From: Raphanus sativus
Taxonomy: Eukaryota; Streptophyta; Magnoliopsida; Brassicales; Brassicaceae
NCBI RefSeq assembly: GCF_000801105.2
Contig: NC_079516.1
Coordinates: 14,818,001 to 14,882,000, forward strand
Direction of reading: 5' to 3'
Length of the DNA stretch: 64,000 nt
Shown: in pieces, positions 23,928 through 34,159 of the stretch
Numbering within the stretch: position 1 is the stretch's first letter
How the letters are laid out: each line of letters opens with the position of its first letter
The notes under the pieces: model-generated
What the model was told of the DNA's origin: nothing
The model's database searches: none
What the model saw: only the letters and a program-made list of their open reading frames with translations
Made by a program: the position numbers and the translations under genes

Positions 23928-26900
23928 ATGGAAGGGATCATCAAGCTCTATTTCCCACCGGAGACTCCACCACTTTCTGTAATCGCTGCTCTCTCCCTCT
24001 CATCCTCTCCTGTAACCATCGACTCCTCCTCCTCCACCACCGTCCCTACTTTCGTCTTCTCCGACGGGTACTCTCTCTCTTTTCCCCAAATCTGATTCCT
24101 TCTTCTCCCCCTCTGTAACTTAAAACCCTTTTTTGTCTTGATTCAGACGAAAGCTGACTGGCACTTCAGTTCTCCTCCGATACGTTGGTCGTTCAGCCAA
24201 GTCTCTTCCCGGTTTCTACGGCCACGATGCTTTCCAATCTTCCCAGGTCTCTCAAACACAAATCTTCTCCTTTTTGTCAAATGTTGACAAAGTCTCAACC
24301 TTTGTTTCTTCTTGGTTTTGTCTTAAAGTCTCAACCTTTACTTTGTTTCTTCTTGATTTTGTTTTTAAAGTCTCAACCTTTACTCTGTTTCTTCTTGATT
24401 TTGGTTTTAAAGTCTAAACCTTTACTTTGTTTCTTCTTCTTGCAGATTGATGAGTGGGTAGACTACTCTCCTGTCTTCTCCTCTGGCTCAGAGTTTGAGA
24501 ACGCTTGCACTCGCGTCGATAACTACCTTCAAAGTGCCACCTTTCTTGTCGGCCATTCTCTTTCCATTGCCGATGTTGCTGTTTGGTCTGCTCTTGCTGG
24601 TAATGTATCCCATCATCTTGCTATCAACAATGCTCATTAGTTAGTTACATTCAAATGCAATGTTGCCCCTGTCTAGCTTCTTAAGATCCGGTTTAAGTTT
24701 GTCTAGTTTGATCTAAATTGGTGTACATCGGTTACAGTCTCTAACACACTGTTATCATCATCATCAGGATCCGGTCCGAGATGGGAGAGTTTGAGGAAAT
24801 CTAAAAAGTATCAGAACTTAGTTAGATGGTTCAACTCGATATCCCTCGAGTACGCTGAGCCTCTGAGCAAGGTGGTTGCCTATACTGCGAAAAAGGGTTC
24901 AGGTAAGCCTGTTTCCGCTCCATCCAGGTCCAAGGACCAACAGCAAGACGTTAACGATAAAGGAAAGCCTGAGGTGGACTTGCCCGGTGCTGAAATCGGG
25001 AAAGTCAAGCTCCGTTTCGCTCCGGAGCCAAGCGGTTACCTCCACATCGGACACGCGAAAGCCGCCTTGCTGAACAAGTACTTCGCCGAGCGGTACAAGG
25101 GGGAAGTGATCATCCGTTTCGACGACACTAACCCTGCCAAAGAGAGCAACGAGTTCGTCGAGAATCTAGTCAAGGACATTGGTACCTTGGGGATCAAGTA
25201 TGAGAGAGTGACCTACACTTCAGACTACTTCCCCGAGCTGATGAGCATGGCTGAGAAGCTGATGCGCGAGGGGAAGGCTTACGTGGACGACACGCCGAGG
25301 GAGCAGATGCAGAAGGAGAGGATGGACGGGATCGATTCCAAGTGCAGGAACCATACCGTCGAGGAGAATCTGAACCTGTGGAAAGAGATGATCGCCGGGA
25401 GCGAGAGAGGGTTGCAGTGCTGTGTCCGAGGGAAGCTAGACATGCAGGATCCTAACAAAGCAATGCGTGACCCGGTTTACTACCGTTGCAACCCTATGTC
25501 TCACCACCGTATAGGTGACAAGTACAAGATCTATCCCACGTATGACTTTGCTTGCCCGTTTGTGGACTCCATCGAAGGTATAACGCACGCGCTCCGGTCC
25601 AGCGAGTACCACGACAGGAACGCTCAGTACTATAAAGTTCTGGAGGATATGGGGTTGAGGAGAGTTGAGATTTATGAGTTTAGTAGGTTGAATCTGGTTT
25701 ACACTCTTCTCAGTAAGAGGAAGCTTCTCTGGTTTGTTCAGCAGGGGTTGGTTGGTGGGTGGGATGATCCGCGTTTCCCTACGGTGCAAGGCATTGTTCG
25801 TAGAGGGTTGAAAATCGAGGCACTGATTCAGTTCATTCTAGAGCAGGTAAGCCTTTTACTTCTGTAATAACAGTTATGTTTTGAATCAATGTTCAAAGAA
25901 ATAGTTAGGCGGTAATTAGGTGTTTATTAGAGAGGACTAGTGATTAAACTGATTATTAGGGGATAGATGAGCCTAATGGTTAACAAATTATTGATTTATT
26001 TTTCATATATTTTTACATTTATATTAGATTTTTTTTAGTTTTAGGTTTAGTTATATTTACAAAAAAAAAAGAATTGAATAAATTTGTGGATACCAGAGGT
26101 CCAGAGGACTAGCGATTATTAAACGGATTATTTGGAGATAGATGGGCATAGTAATTAACAATTATTAATTTATTTTTCGTATGTTTTTACATTTATAGTA
26201 TTAGATATTTTAGTTTTTAGGTTTAATTATAAAACTATTTTGATGAATTATAAAAGTTAGATATACAAAAAAATAGTGGATTTCAACTAACATTATTGTT
26301 TGATTTATGAGTTTTAGACCAATTTAGATTTGATTAAACCTATTTAGATTGTTTTTAACCTATTTAGAACGTTTTAAACTAATTTGAGTAAGCATAAATC
26401 GAACATTTGTTTTGATTAACGTTTCCAGGGTGCTTCCAAGAATCTAAACTTGATGGAGTGGGACAAGCTCTGGACTATCAACAAGAAGATAGTTGATCCT
26501 GTGTGTCCTAGACACACGGCTGTGGTCGAAGAGAGGCGTGTGCTGTTGACATTAACCGACGGTCCTGACGAGCCCTTTGTCCGGCTAATACCGAAGCACA
26601 AGAAGTTTGAAGGGGCTGGAGAGAAGGCGACCACATTCACCAAGAGGATATGGATCGAGGGAGCTGACGCGAGTGCCATCTCTGCTAACGAGGAAGTGAC
26701 TCTGATGGATTGGGGAAACGCCATCGTGAAGGAAGTCACAAAGGACGAGGAGGGTCGTGTCACCGCGTTGTCTGGCGTTCTGAATCTACAAGGATCTGTG
26801 AAGACTACAAAGCTGAAGCTCACGTGGCTTCCAGAGACTAATGAGTTGGTGAAGCTCACGTTAACAGACTTTGATTACTTGATCACCAAGAAGAAGGTAA

Positions 26901-27190
26901 GAGAGTATGCTTATTTCTACTTTGTTTAATCACTGATGTCTCTTTTTTTATTTGTCACACAGCTGGAGGAAGATGATGAGGTTGCTACTTTTGTGAATCC
27001 TTACACGAAGAAGGAAACATTGGCACTCGGTGATTCGAATATGAGGAACCTGCAGCGTGGAGATGTGATTCAGCTGGAGAGGAAAGGATACTACAGATGT
27101 GATGTGCCGTATGTCAAGTCTTCAAAACCTATCGTCTTGTTCTCAATCCCAGATGGAAGGCAACACCAGCCATTGGCTGCTGCTAATTGA
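23928..27190 (+). CDS. GluRS: Glutamyl-tRNA synthetase, cytosolic (eukaryote/archaeal type)
   Basis: Class I aminoacyl-tRNA synthetase that charges tRNA-Glu with glutamate in the cytosol. Exons: 23928-24067, 24147-24246, 24446-24599, 24768-25846, 26429-26896, 26963-27190, all GT-AG, total 722 residues, close to the Arabidopsis protein as I recall it (about 719). Seen: an N-terminal GST-like domain (first ~190 residues) used in complex formation, a Lys-rich linker, the HIGH signature as PEPSGYLHIGHAKA, the catalytic core with FDDTNPAKE and DPVYYR, the KMSKS-equivalent LLSKRKL, and C-terminal anticodon-binding beta-barrels from exon 5 on. The ATG at 23928 follows a GAAGAAGAAGA leader. Intron 4 (25847-26428) is swollen by a dispersed repeat. 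No defect is seen. Confidence 0.96.
25880..26410. repeat. Dispersed repeat in GluRS intron 4, two partial copies
   Basis: Two related blocks (about 25925-26060 and 26100-26290) carry GAGGACTAG, AACAATTATT, TTTTTACATTTATA and ATTAGATATTTTAGTTTTTA. The second continues with TTTTGATGAATTATAAA and GTTAGATATACAAAAAAA, the reverse complement of the unit in RH3 intron 2. The block at 26310-26400 repeats ACCTATTTAGA-like words. Confidence 0.7.
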
Positions 27191-27260
27191 AGAGAATTAT
27201 TGATTCTTTTCTTCACATTTTATGAAAAGTTGTATTAAGAATTTGCTTGAAAAAAACTAT

Positions 27261-27456
27261 GTTAAGACAATAATCTTTTTTTTTTTTGCTTTTAGCTTAA
27301 AAGTTGATCTTTTATTACAAAACAAGAAAGAAGAAGATTTGTGTTGTTTTCTGTTCTCGTCTCATTTCTTGGGTTGGTATGTGGACTTGATCTTCTTAAC
27401 CTGTTTGGGTCTGAACTGGAAAGACTTAACAAGAATCTCTTCAGGAAGAGAACCAA
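27261..27456 (-). pseudogene. Duplicated 3' end of the germin-like gene
   Basis: A 195-bp segment here matches 27465-27660, the last ~95 bp of the germin-like coding sequence plus its 3' flank, with a 205-bp offset and roughly 93% identity by eye. On the minus strand it still reads the family C terminus (SLPEEILVKSFQFRPKQVKK) to a stop. It is a tandem duplication fragment with no promoter or 5' exon. It may act as extra 3' UTR for the gene. Confidence 0.8.
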
Positions 27457-27560
27457 AAATCAATGTTTAAGACAATAATCTTTTTTTGCTTTTAGTTTGA
27501 AGTTTGTCTTTTATTACAAAACAAGAAAGAAAAAGATTTGTGTTGTGTTCTGTTCTTGTT

Positions 27561-28367
27561 TCATTTCTTGGGTTGGTATCTAAACTTGATCTTCTTAACC
27601 TGTTTGGGTCTGAACTGGAAAGACTTAACAAGAATGTCTTCAGGAAGAGAACCAAAGAGAGAGGACACAAGCGACTGTGTTCCAGGCAACTGGCTATCAA
27701 AAGCTGCTATTACAGAAGCTGGAGCCGACCTAGCGATGTTCTTCTGAAAATGTAAAAGCCCTTTGGGGAAAACGAAGACTTCTCCTTTGTTGATGTGTTT
27801 AGCGACGAGTTTTCCAGCGGTTGTAACGAAGCCGACGTAGAGCTGACCCTCTAGGACGTAGATGATCTCAGAGGCGCGTGGGTGGACGTGTGGTGGGTTT
27901 AGGCCGTTTGGCGCGTAGTCAATGCGGGACATGGAGAGGCCGAGTGTGTTGAGTCCTGGTAGCTTCTCCACGGTGGCTCCGGTTACGATGGCTCCCGTGG
28001 AGGTGTTGGAAGCGGCTCCGGCGGTGGCTAGGCCTCGGAAGTAGAAGTCTTCTGGTGTTACATGTGTTGTGTCCTTGCATGTGTATCCGTTGACCTTGAT
28101 CGCTTCATAATTTGTCAAAAGTCCAAAGATAAAATATTTTTTTTTAAATAGGAAATTAATAAAGTACAATTATTAAAAAAAAAAAAAAAATATTATGCTA
28201 TGGAAATTAAAAGACAGAAAAATGATTTGTTGGATTAATTATTGAAGTAAAATACCATTGGACAAATCAGCAACACAAAAATCTTGAAGCATGTTGGACT
28301 CTGAAGCTACGGACATGGCTAAGACCAACATGGTAATAACAACAAGATGGGTCACAATAGACGCCAT
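27561..28367 (-). CDS. Germin-like protein (cupin), secreted
   Basis: Two exons, 28367-28256 and 28102-27561 on the minus strand, GT-AG, giving 217 residues. Residues 1-23 form a signal peptide (hydrophobic THLVVITMLVLAM), followed by the mature start SNMLQDFCVADL. The germin box 1 metal ligands appear in PPHVHPRASEIIYVLEG (two His and a Glu), and box 2 in KGEVFVFPKGLLHFQKN (third His). Cys in DFCVADL and YTCKD form the usual N-terminal disulfide. Germin-like proteins are apoplastic hexamers binding manganese; some have superoxide dismutase activity, but I cannot tell for this one. A TATA-like ATTATAAATTC is about 45 bp upstream of the ATG on the minus strand (28408-28418). By synteny it corresponds to At5g26700. 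Confidence 0.93.
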
Positions 28368-28650
28368 TGTTGTTGTTATTGTTTTATGTTCTGAAAAGAG
28401 TTTATGAATTTATAATTAAGAATAAATCAACGAATGGGGGCAGCTTTTAAAACTGGATGTCCTTATAAGTACTGAGGCTTTGAGATGTTTATTTTTAGGC
28501 TAGTTGTGAAAGGTGTGGTTAGGCCTTAACTTAGACAAGATCAGGTTTAAATGGTTTAGTTGTTTGTTAATATGTAGGTTAGTTGTAATTAACAGAGGGT
28601 TGTTTATTGGAGAGACATCTAATCTAACATCTCTTAGGTTTATAGATAGT

Positions 28651-29829
28651 ACGGTACGTGGAAATTCACCTAAAATAAGTTAAACTAGAGCTTCACCCGC
28701 ACACCCGTGCGGGTATTATTTTGCAATTTTGCAATAGATATATAAACATTTTAAGCATAATAATTTGACAGATTCATTACTTTAGTTTACTGTTGAGACC
28801 AAGTATTACGATATATTATCGTGTTATATGTAATTTGACAAAAATAATTTTATATAGGTACTAATATAACATGTCGAGTCAAATACATATTATTTCTTTC
28901 ATATTATATTGTATTGTATTACTTGATGAGTACACGAATGAATAATCATTATATATATTGCTTGATTTTATGTGTTAGATTTTACACAATTGGTGTACAA
29001 TAATAGTTAATTGAATTTTGTATTGTTGGATTTTATTCTGAAGACAAAACAAACGGATATATAATTATCTTTTAAAATTGTTATATTTGGTGTAGTATGT
29101 TAGTTTAATTAAATTGATTTAGTTATGCAGTTAAATGACATATTAAAAGGCAGTAGCACAAGTTGGTAAATATTAAGGAAAAATGAGGGTTAATTCTAAG
29201 TTGTATTTTAGTTTTAATAGATTATATGTAATATATGTTTATTTTCTTTCTTAAAAACATAAGTCTATTACTCTTTTCTTCTTAATATTACTACTATTCA
29301 TTCCAAACAACATTATATATATCCTCTTTTATTCTGTTATTCATGTTTCCAAATAATTTCTAAATGTACTTATATTTCAATAAGATGGACAGACGGATAT
29401 AGATTCTCACACAGTTTTAAAAACTGGGTCCGGTCCGACCGTTGATCCAACTATAATTCCGAGTCAATGTTCGATCTGATTTTCAAAACATTGATAAATA
29501 TATTATGTTGAGTTAAATATTATTAATATATTATGCTGTTTTGGGACAAATTTAAAATCAGTTAAATAGGTGATCAACTTACAATTTTAATATAATATTT
29601 CTTAGATAGATAAGAGAGATTGTAACTTTAAAATATTTAATAGTTGATATTATTTCTTTCATATACTTTAAATTGATAAGGCTGTTTAAAAATTATAAAG
29701 AATGATTCGTAGTTAAAAAAAGTGGTTCACGTTATGGCATTTTCAAAGTCTTTTTTTGTTGAAAAAAAAATCATTTCTTGTATTAGTTAGTTAGAGAATA
29801 TTTAGGTGGATAGATAATTAATGACAATT
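28651..29829 (+). repeat. Left arm of a 1.18-kb inverted repeat
   Basis: Reverse-complement match to 30942-32115, high identity with a few small indels. It starts ACGGTACGTGGAAATTCACC and ends ATTAATGACAATT. The arm includes a Helitron 3' terminus (CTAG at 28685-28688, hairpin 28696-28713, minus orientation) plus 34 bp of flank beyond it. The Helitron 5' end may be near 29228 (TTTTAATAGATTA), degenerate. Confidence 0.9.
28685..29228 (-). mobile_element. Helitron remnant in left arm
   Basis: Minus-strand 3' end with the hairpin CCCGCAC/GTGCGGG then GTGAAGCTCTAG and T, nearly the same as the Helitron in RH3 intron 2. The proposed 5' end reads TATAATCTATTAAAACTAAA, with TA instead of TC, so it is degenerate or the true end lies elsewhere. 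Confidence 0.5.
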
Positions 29830-30154
29830 TTAAAAGGATAGTTATTATTAAAGGAAATGGCACAACTTGGTAAATATTAAGAAAAAGTAAGGATTATTTC
29901 CTATTTGTACTTCAAGGATAGATAACTTATCATCCTCCAGGTAATAACCAAAGTCCATATCACCAAACTCAAAGTAACAACTTGCGTCTCAATAAAGAAA
30001 TAGAAAAGGTGGAAGTTGGCTGGTTATTTCCTTTATATATAGTTCAACAAGTTTTGTTTTGGTCATGGTCCGCTTTTTAATTGAACCGGAATCTTGATAA
30101 GTGCCGACAGAGATTTGCTTGTTAAAATGTCATTGTGTGCTGCACAGCATACTA

Positions 30155-30778
30155 ATATGTTATTAAATATAAAATATAAAGGGTCAATTACAAATGGATA
30201 TACTTGGGAGTAACAAACTCCCTCTTGTACAAAACCCCAAGTTCAAGTTGAGTCCATAGTAGATGTTATATATATCAACCAGGTTAGTCTCACCAAGAAA
30301 AACTGTCATCCAATAACTCAAAATGTAAATATATTAATCATATTTATAAGTAAACACATGTATCACATATGTATACAGTTAGTTCGTTGACGAAAAAGGT
30401 TGGGATGAAAAGACTTTATATCGAAGTCAAGTCGCTCCTCATAACTGTTACAGAGACGACTCTTCTATTAAAGGAAGATGTTGAGAAATGAGACATAACT
30501 AGTCTGCTTCACCCATCTCTCTCTCTTTATATGTTTCTAAAGTTTCCTCTCCTCTATTCATTTCTAAGTTCCATTCTTCTCCCATTAATCTCTCCACCAT
30601 GACGGTTAAGGTAACAAAAACATATCATACTACTACTATAAAAGCCGTATGGTTTCTTTTCATGGCTCTCATTCGGTTTATGTTTGGTTCGGTTTTGAGC
30701 AGAAAGTTGAGATGAAAGTGGACATCAACTGTGGGAAATGCAAAAACCAAATCATGCAGGCTGTCACAGAGCTAGAAG

Positions 30779-30841
<63 letters not shown>
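30155..30841 (+). repeat. Direct repeat copy 1: HIPP promoter, exons 1-2 and microsatellite
   Basis: About 99% identical by eye to about 32118-32826, from ATTAAATATAAA through the promoter, exons 1 and 2 and into an (ATT)n run that meets the sequence gap. Seen differences are a few single-base and 2-3-base indels (for example AAAGGAAGATG versus AAAGAAGATG) and the microsatellite length. Confidence 0.9.
30599..30778 (+). pseudogene. Partial HIPP gene copy cut off at the gap
   Basis: Exon 1 30599-30610 (M-T-V-K) and exon 2 30703-30778 with the metal motif CGKC match the complete copy downstream. The third exon would lie beyond the (ATT)20 run at 30779-30841, where the sequence stops in a 100-N gap. 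It is either a true partial duplicate or a redundant assembly copy. It is labelled pseudogene only because it is incomplete here. Confidence 0.6.
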
Positions 30842-30941
30842 NNNNNNNNNNNNNNNNNNNNNNNNNNNNNNNNNNNNNNNNNNNNNNNNNNNNNNNNNNN
30901 NNNNNNNNNNNNNNNNNNNNNNNNNNNNNNNNNNNNNNNNN
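30842..30941. other. Assembly gap of exactly 100 N
   Basis: Round-number run of unknown bases, the usual scaffold placeholder, starting inside an ATT microsatellite. The real distance and content are unknown. Confidence 0.99.
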
Positions 30942-32115
30942 AATTGTCATTAATTATCTATCCACCTAAATATTCTCTAACTAACTAATACAAGAAATGA
31001 TTTTTTTTTTCAACAAAAAAAGACTTTGAAAATGCCATAACGTGAACCACTTTTTTTAACTACGAATCATTCTTTATAATTTTTAAACAGCCTTATCAAT
31101 TTAAAGTATATGAAAGAAATAATATCAACTATTAAAATATTTTAAAGTTACAATCTCTCTTATCTATCTAAGAAATATTATATTAAAATTGTAAGTTGAT
31201 CACCTATTTAACTGATTTTAAATTTGTCCCAAAACAGCATAATATATTAATAATATTTAACTCAACATAATATATTTATCAATTTTTGAAAATCAGATCG
31301 AACATTGACTCGGAATTATAGTTGGATCAACGGTCGGACCGGACCCAGTTTTTAAAACTGTGTGAGAATCTATATCCGTCTGTCCATCTTATTGAAATAT
31401 AAGTACATTTAGAAATTATTTGGAAACATGAATAACAGAATAAAAGAGGATATATATAATGTTGTTTGGAATGAATAGTAGTAATATTAAGAAGAAAAGA
31501 GTAATAGACTTATGTTTTTAAGAAAGAAAATAAACATATATTACATATAATCTATTAAAACTAAAATACAACTTAGAATTAACCCTCATTTTTCCTTAAT
31601 ATTTACCACTTGTGCTACTGCCTTTTAATATGTCATTTAACTGCATAACTAAATCAATTTAATTAAACTAACATACTACACCAAATATAACAATTTTAAA
31701 GATAATTATATATCCGTTTGTTTTGTCTTCAGAATAAAATCCAACAATACAAAATTCAATTAACTATTATTGTACACCAATTGTGTAAAATCTAACACAT
31801 AAAATCAAGCAATATATATAATGATTATTCATTCGTGTACTCATCAATAATACAATACAATTAATATGAAAGAAATAATATGTATTTGACTCGACATGTT
31901 ATATTAGTACCTATATTAAAATTATTGTCAAATACATATAACACGATAATATATCGTAATACTTGGTCTCAACAGTAAACTAAAGTAATGAATCTGTCAA
32001 ATTATTATGCTTAAAATGTTTATATATCTATTGCAAAAATTGCAAAATAATACCCGCACGGGTGTGCGGGTGAAGCTCTAGTTTAACTTATTTTAGGTGA
32101 ATTTCCACGTACCGT
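30942..32115 (-). repeat. Right arm of the 1.18-kb inverted repeat
   Basis: Starts immediately after the N gap with AATTGTCATTAATTATC, the inverse of the left-arm end, and runs to ACGTACCGT. It carries the Helitron terminus in plus orientation (hairpin 32053-32070, CTAG 32078-32081). Confidence 0.9.
31546..32081 (+). mobile_element. Helitron remnant in right arm
   Basis: Plus-strand counterpart of the left-arm remnant: TATAATCTATTAAAACTAAA near 31546, 3' hairpin and CTAG at 32078-32081 followed by T. Confidence 0.5.
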
Positions 32116-32479
32116 GAATATTAAATATAAAAAATATAAAGGGTCAATTACAAATGGATATACTTGGGAGTAACAAACTCCCTCTTGTACAAAACCCCAA
32201 GTTCAAGTTGAGTCCATAGTAGATGTTATATATATCAACCAGGTTAGTCTCACCAAGAAAAACTGTCATCCAATAACTCAAAATGTAAATATATTAATCA
32301 TATTTATAAGTAAACACATGTATCACATATGTATACAGTTAGTTCGTTGACGAAAAAGGTTGGGATGAAAAGACTTTATATCGAAGTCAAGTCGCTCCTC
32401 ATAACTGTTACAGAGACGACTCTTCTATTAAAGAAGATGTTGAGAAATGAGACATAACTAGTCTGCTTCACCCATCTCC

Positions 32480-32558
32480 TCTCTCTTTATATGTTTCTAA
32501 AGTTTCCTCTCCTCTATTCATTTCTAAGTTCCATTCTTCTCCCATTAATCTCTCCACC
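32480..32558 (+). promoter_or_regulatory. HIPP core promoter and leader
   Basis: CT-rich CTCCTCTCTCTTTATATG gives a TATA-like element about 70 bp before the ATG, followed by a CT-rich leader. The same block precedes copy 1 (30520-30598). Confidence 0.4.
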
Positions 32559-32754
32559 ATGACGGTTAAGGTAACAAAAACATATCATACTACTACTATA
32601 AAAGCCGTATGGTTTCTTTTCATGGCTCTCATTCGGTTTATGTTTGGTTCGGTTTTGAGCAGAAAGTTGAGATGAAAGTGGACATCAACTGTGGGAAATG
32701 CAAAAACCAAATCATGCAGGCTGTCACAGAGCTAGAAGGTATTATTATTATTAT

Positions 32755-32828
<74 letters not shown>

Positions 32829-33186
32829 GTGTTTACCAAATCCGCATATATATGAGAGAGAAACTGCAATATAAAGATTTGAGATTTTGAATGCAGGTGT
32901 GAATCAGGTTGTACTGGATGAAGAGAAGAGCTTGCTTACTGTGGTCGGTACCATGGATCCCATCTGCATTGCAGAACAGCTTAGGAAGATCAAACAGAAA
33001 CCAGTAGTAGTCAACATTGGACCACCAAAATCTCCAGAGGCCAAAAAAGAAGAAAAGAAACCAGAGTGTTGCAAGCCTTGCCTTCCGTACTACAACAATA
33101 CATGTGACCTTCCATACTACTACAATACCCGTGACATGGTATCAGTTAGTACCTATGATAACGGAAGCGGCTGCACCATTGTTTGA
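32559..33186 (+). CDS. Heavy-metal-associated isoprenylated plant protein (HIPP), 125 aa
   Basis: Small HMA-domain protein. Exons: 32559-32570 (only four codons), 32663-32738, 32897-33186, GT-AG. Residues about 5-70 form a ferredoxin-like HMA fold starting [17 protein letters not shown], with the CxxC metal-binding pair CGKC; the second half has LTVVGTMDP. Then comes a Lys/Glu/Pro linker ([10 protein letters not shown]), a Cys/Tyr-rich tail and the C-terminal CTIV, a CaaX box for prenylation, which defines the HIPP class and implies membrane attachment. The family binds metals and acts in metal homeostasis and stress. Intron 2 carries an (ATT)n microsatellite (32741-32826). By synteny it corresponds to At5g26690. 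The promoter begins right at the end of the inverted repeat. Confidence 0.92.
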
Positions 33187-33460
33187 AATCCTCTTTTTTT
33201 CTCATCTCTTAGCCCTTTTATGTAAGAATCCTGCTCTTTGTGGTGTCAATACAAAATATCTTGATATTATCATGTTTCATTAAAATAAGTTTCTCTTACT
33301 GTGATGAATCTTTGTTATTGGCATCTCTCCTGTTTTCTATGAACCAAGGCTTAATATAATTTAAAAATACATAATTTAACATGTAGCTGTGGTTTTACAG
33401 AAACAGAGAAAAACAAAAAGCAAATAGACTGTTAAAAAAAACTGGGAACAACCATCACAG

Positions 33461-34157
33461 TTATTGATCTTTCTCCCAAGATCTTTGCAGTAGAACTTGG
33501 ACTGTGACTCGCTTCTTCTTCCTCCCACCACCTCCCTTGGTTTTCTTATTTGTTGCTCCTTTAGTGTGTACTCTCTGGGGTTTCCTATAAACAAGCAAGA
33601 AACAGATCATCAGCATCAAAGCTGTATGCTAAACATTATAAGGAACCACAGAAACTATAGCAGATTGATTTTAAATGTTCACTTTGATATCTAGATTCTT
33701 GTGCTTTACGCTAAACTCCAGCCATTTGAACAGAAAAGTTGGAACTCAGGGATAGAGATAATAACAGTCTTAAGGCTAATAATGGTATGGAAAAAGCGTT
33801 CGAGTGACCAATTAATTATCAAACAATTTTTTTTCTTGTGTACTAAAAGAAAAATGAACGGATGTACATTCATGTACAAGTCAATAGAGAGGAGCTTAAG
33901 AACAAACGTGTTCAACTACATTATAAGAGACAAACCTTTCGCTTAGCAGGCATGGATGAGTTAGCAACTGGCTTGAAAAAAGACTCCAACATTACATAAA
34001 CGGAGACGCCACATTAAACCACTTTATATAATAAAACAAATACTAAAAGACACCAACAGGGCAAGAGAGTGATAGTAAATGCTCATGCTAGCATCAACGG
34101 CGATCTTCCGACCGAAAAAAAGCTCTCGAATTTTCTGCTCCTTCATGGCATTGTCGG
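33461..34157 (-). pseudogene. FEN1 flap endonuclease pseudogene, interior deleted
   Basis: Three minus-strand fragments of the nuclear flap endonuclease FEN1 lie in gene order. At 34157-34075, after a TTTTTTAG acceptor, reads DNAMKEQK...FFGRKIAVDASMSIY, the N-terminal nuclease region with the catalytic Asp of VDAS. At 33993-33936 reads LESFFKPVANSSMPAKRK, the C-terminal PCNA-binding (PIP-box-like) tail, followed by GT. At 33584-33461 reads a Lys/Gly-rich tail NKKTKGGGGRKK, but in a frame that does not join cleanly. Most of the nuclease domain and the start exon are missing. An ATGGGT at about 34247-34242 is followed at once by a stop. It cannot make FEN1. In synteny it sits where At5g26680 (FEN1/SAV6) lies. 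Confidence 0.85.
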
Positions 34158-34159
34158 CT

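Noticed and set aside
25700..25720. Loss of the KMSKS motif in GluRS
   Set aside because: LSKRKL is the normal form in eukaryotic cytosolic GluRS, so the enzyme is not defective.
30649..30969. Open frames made of poly-Ile or poly-Tyr running through the N gap
   Set aside because: They come from the ATT microsatellite and placeholder bases, not from a gene.
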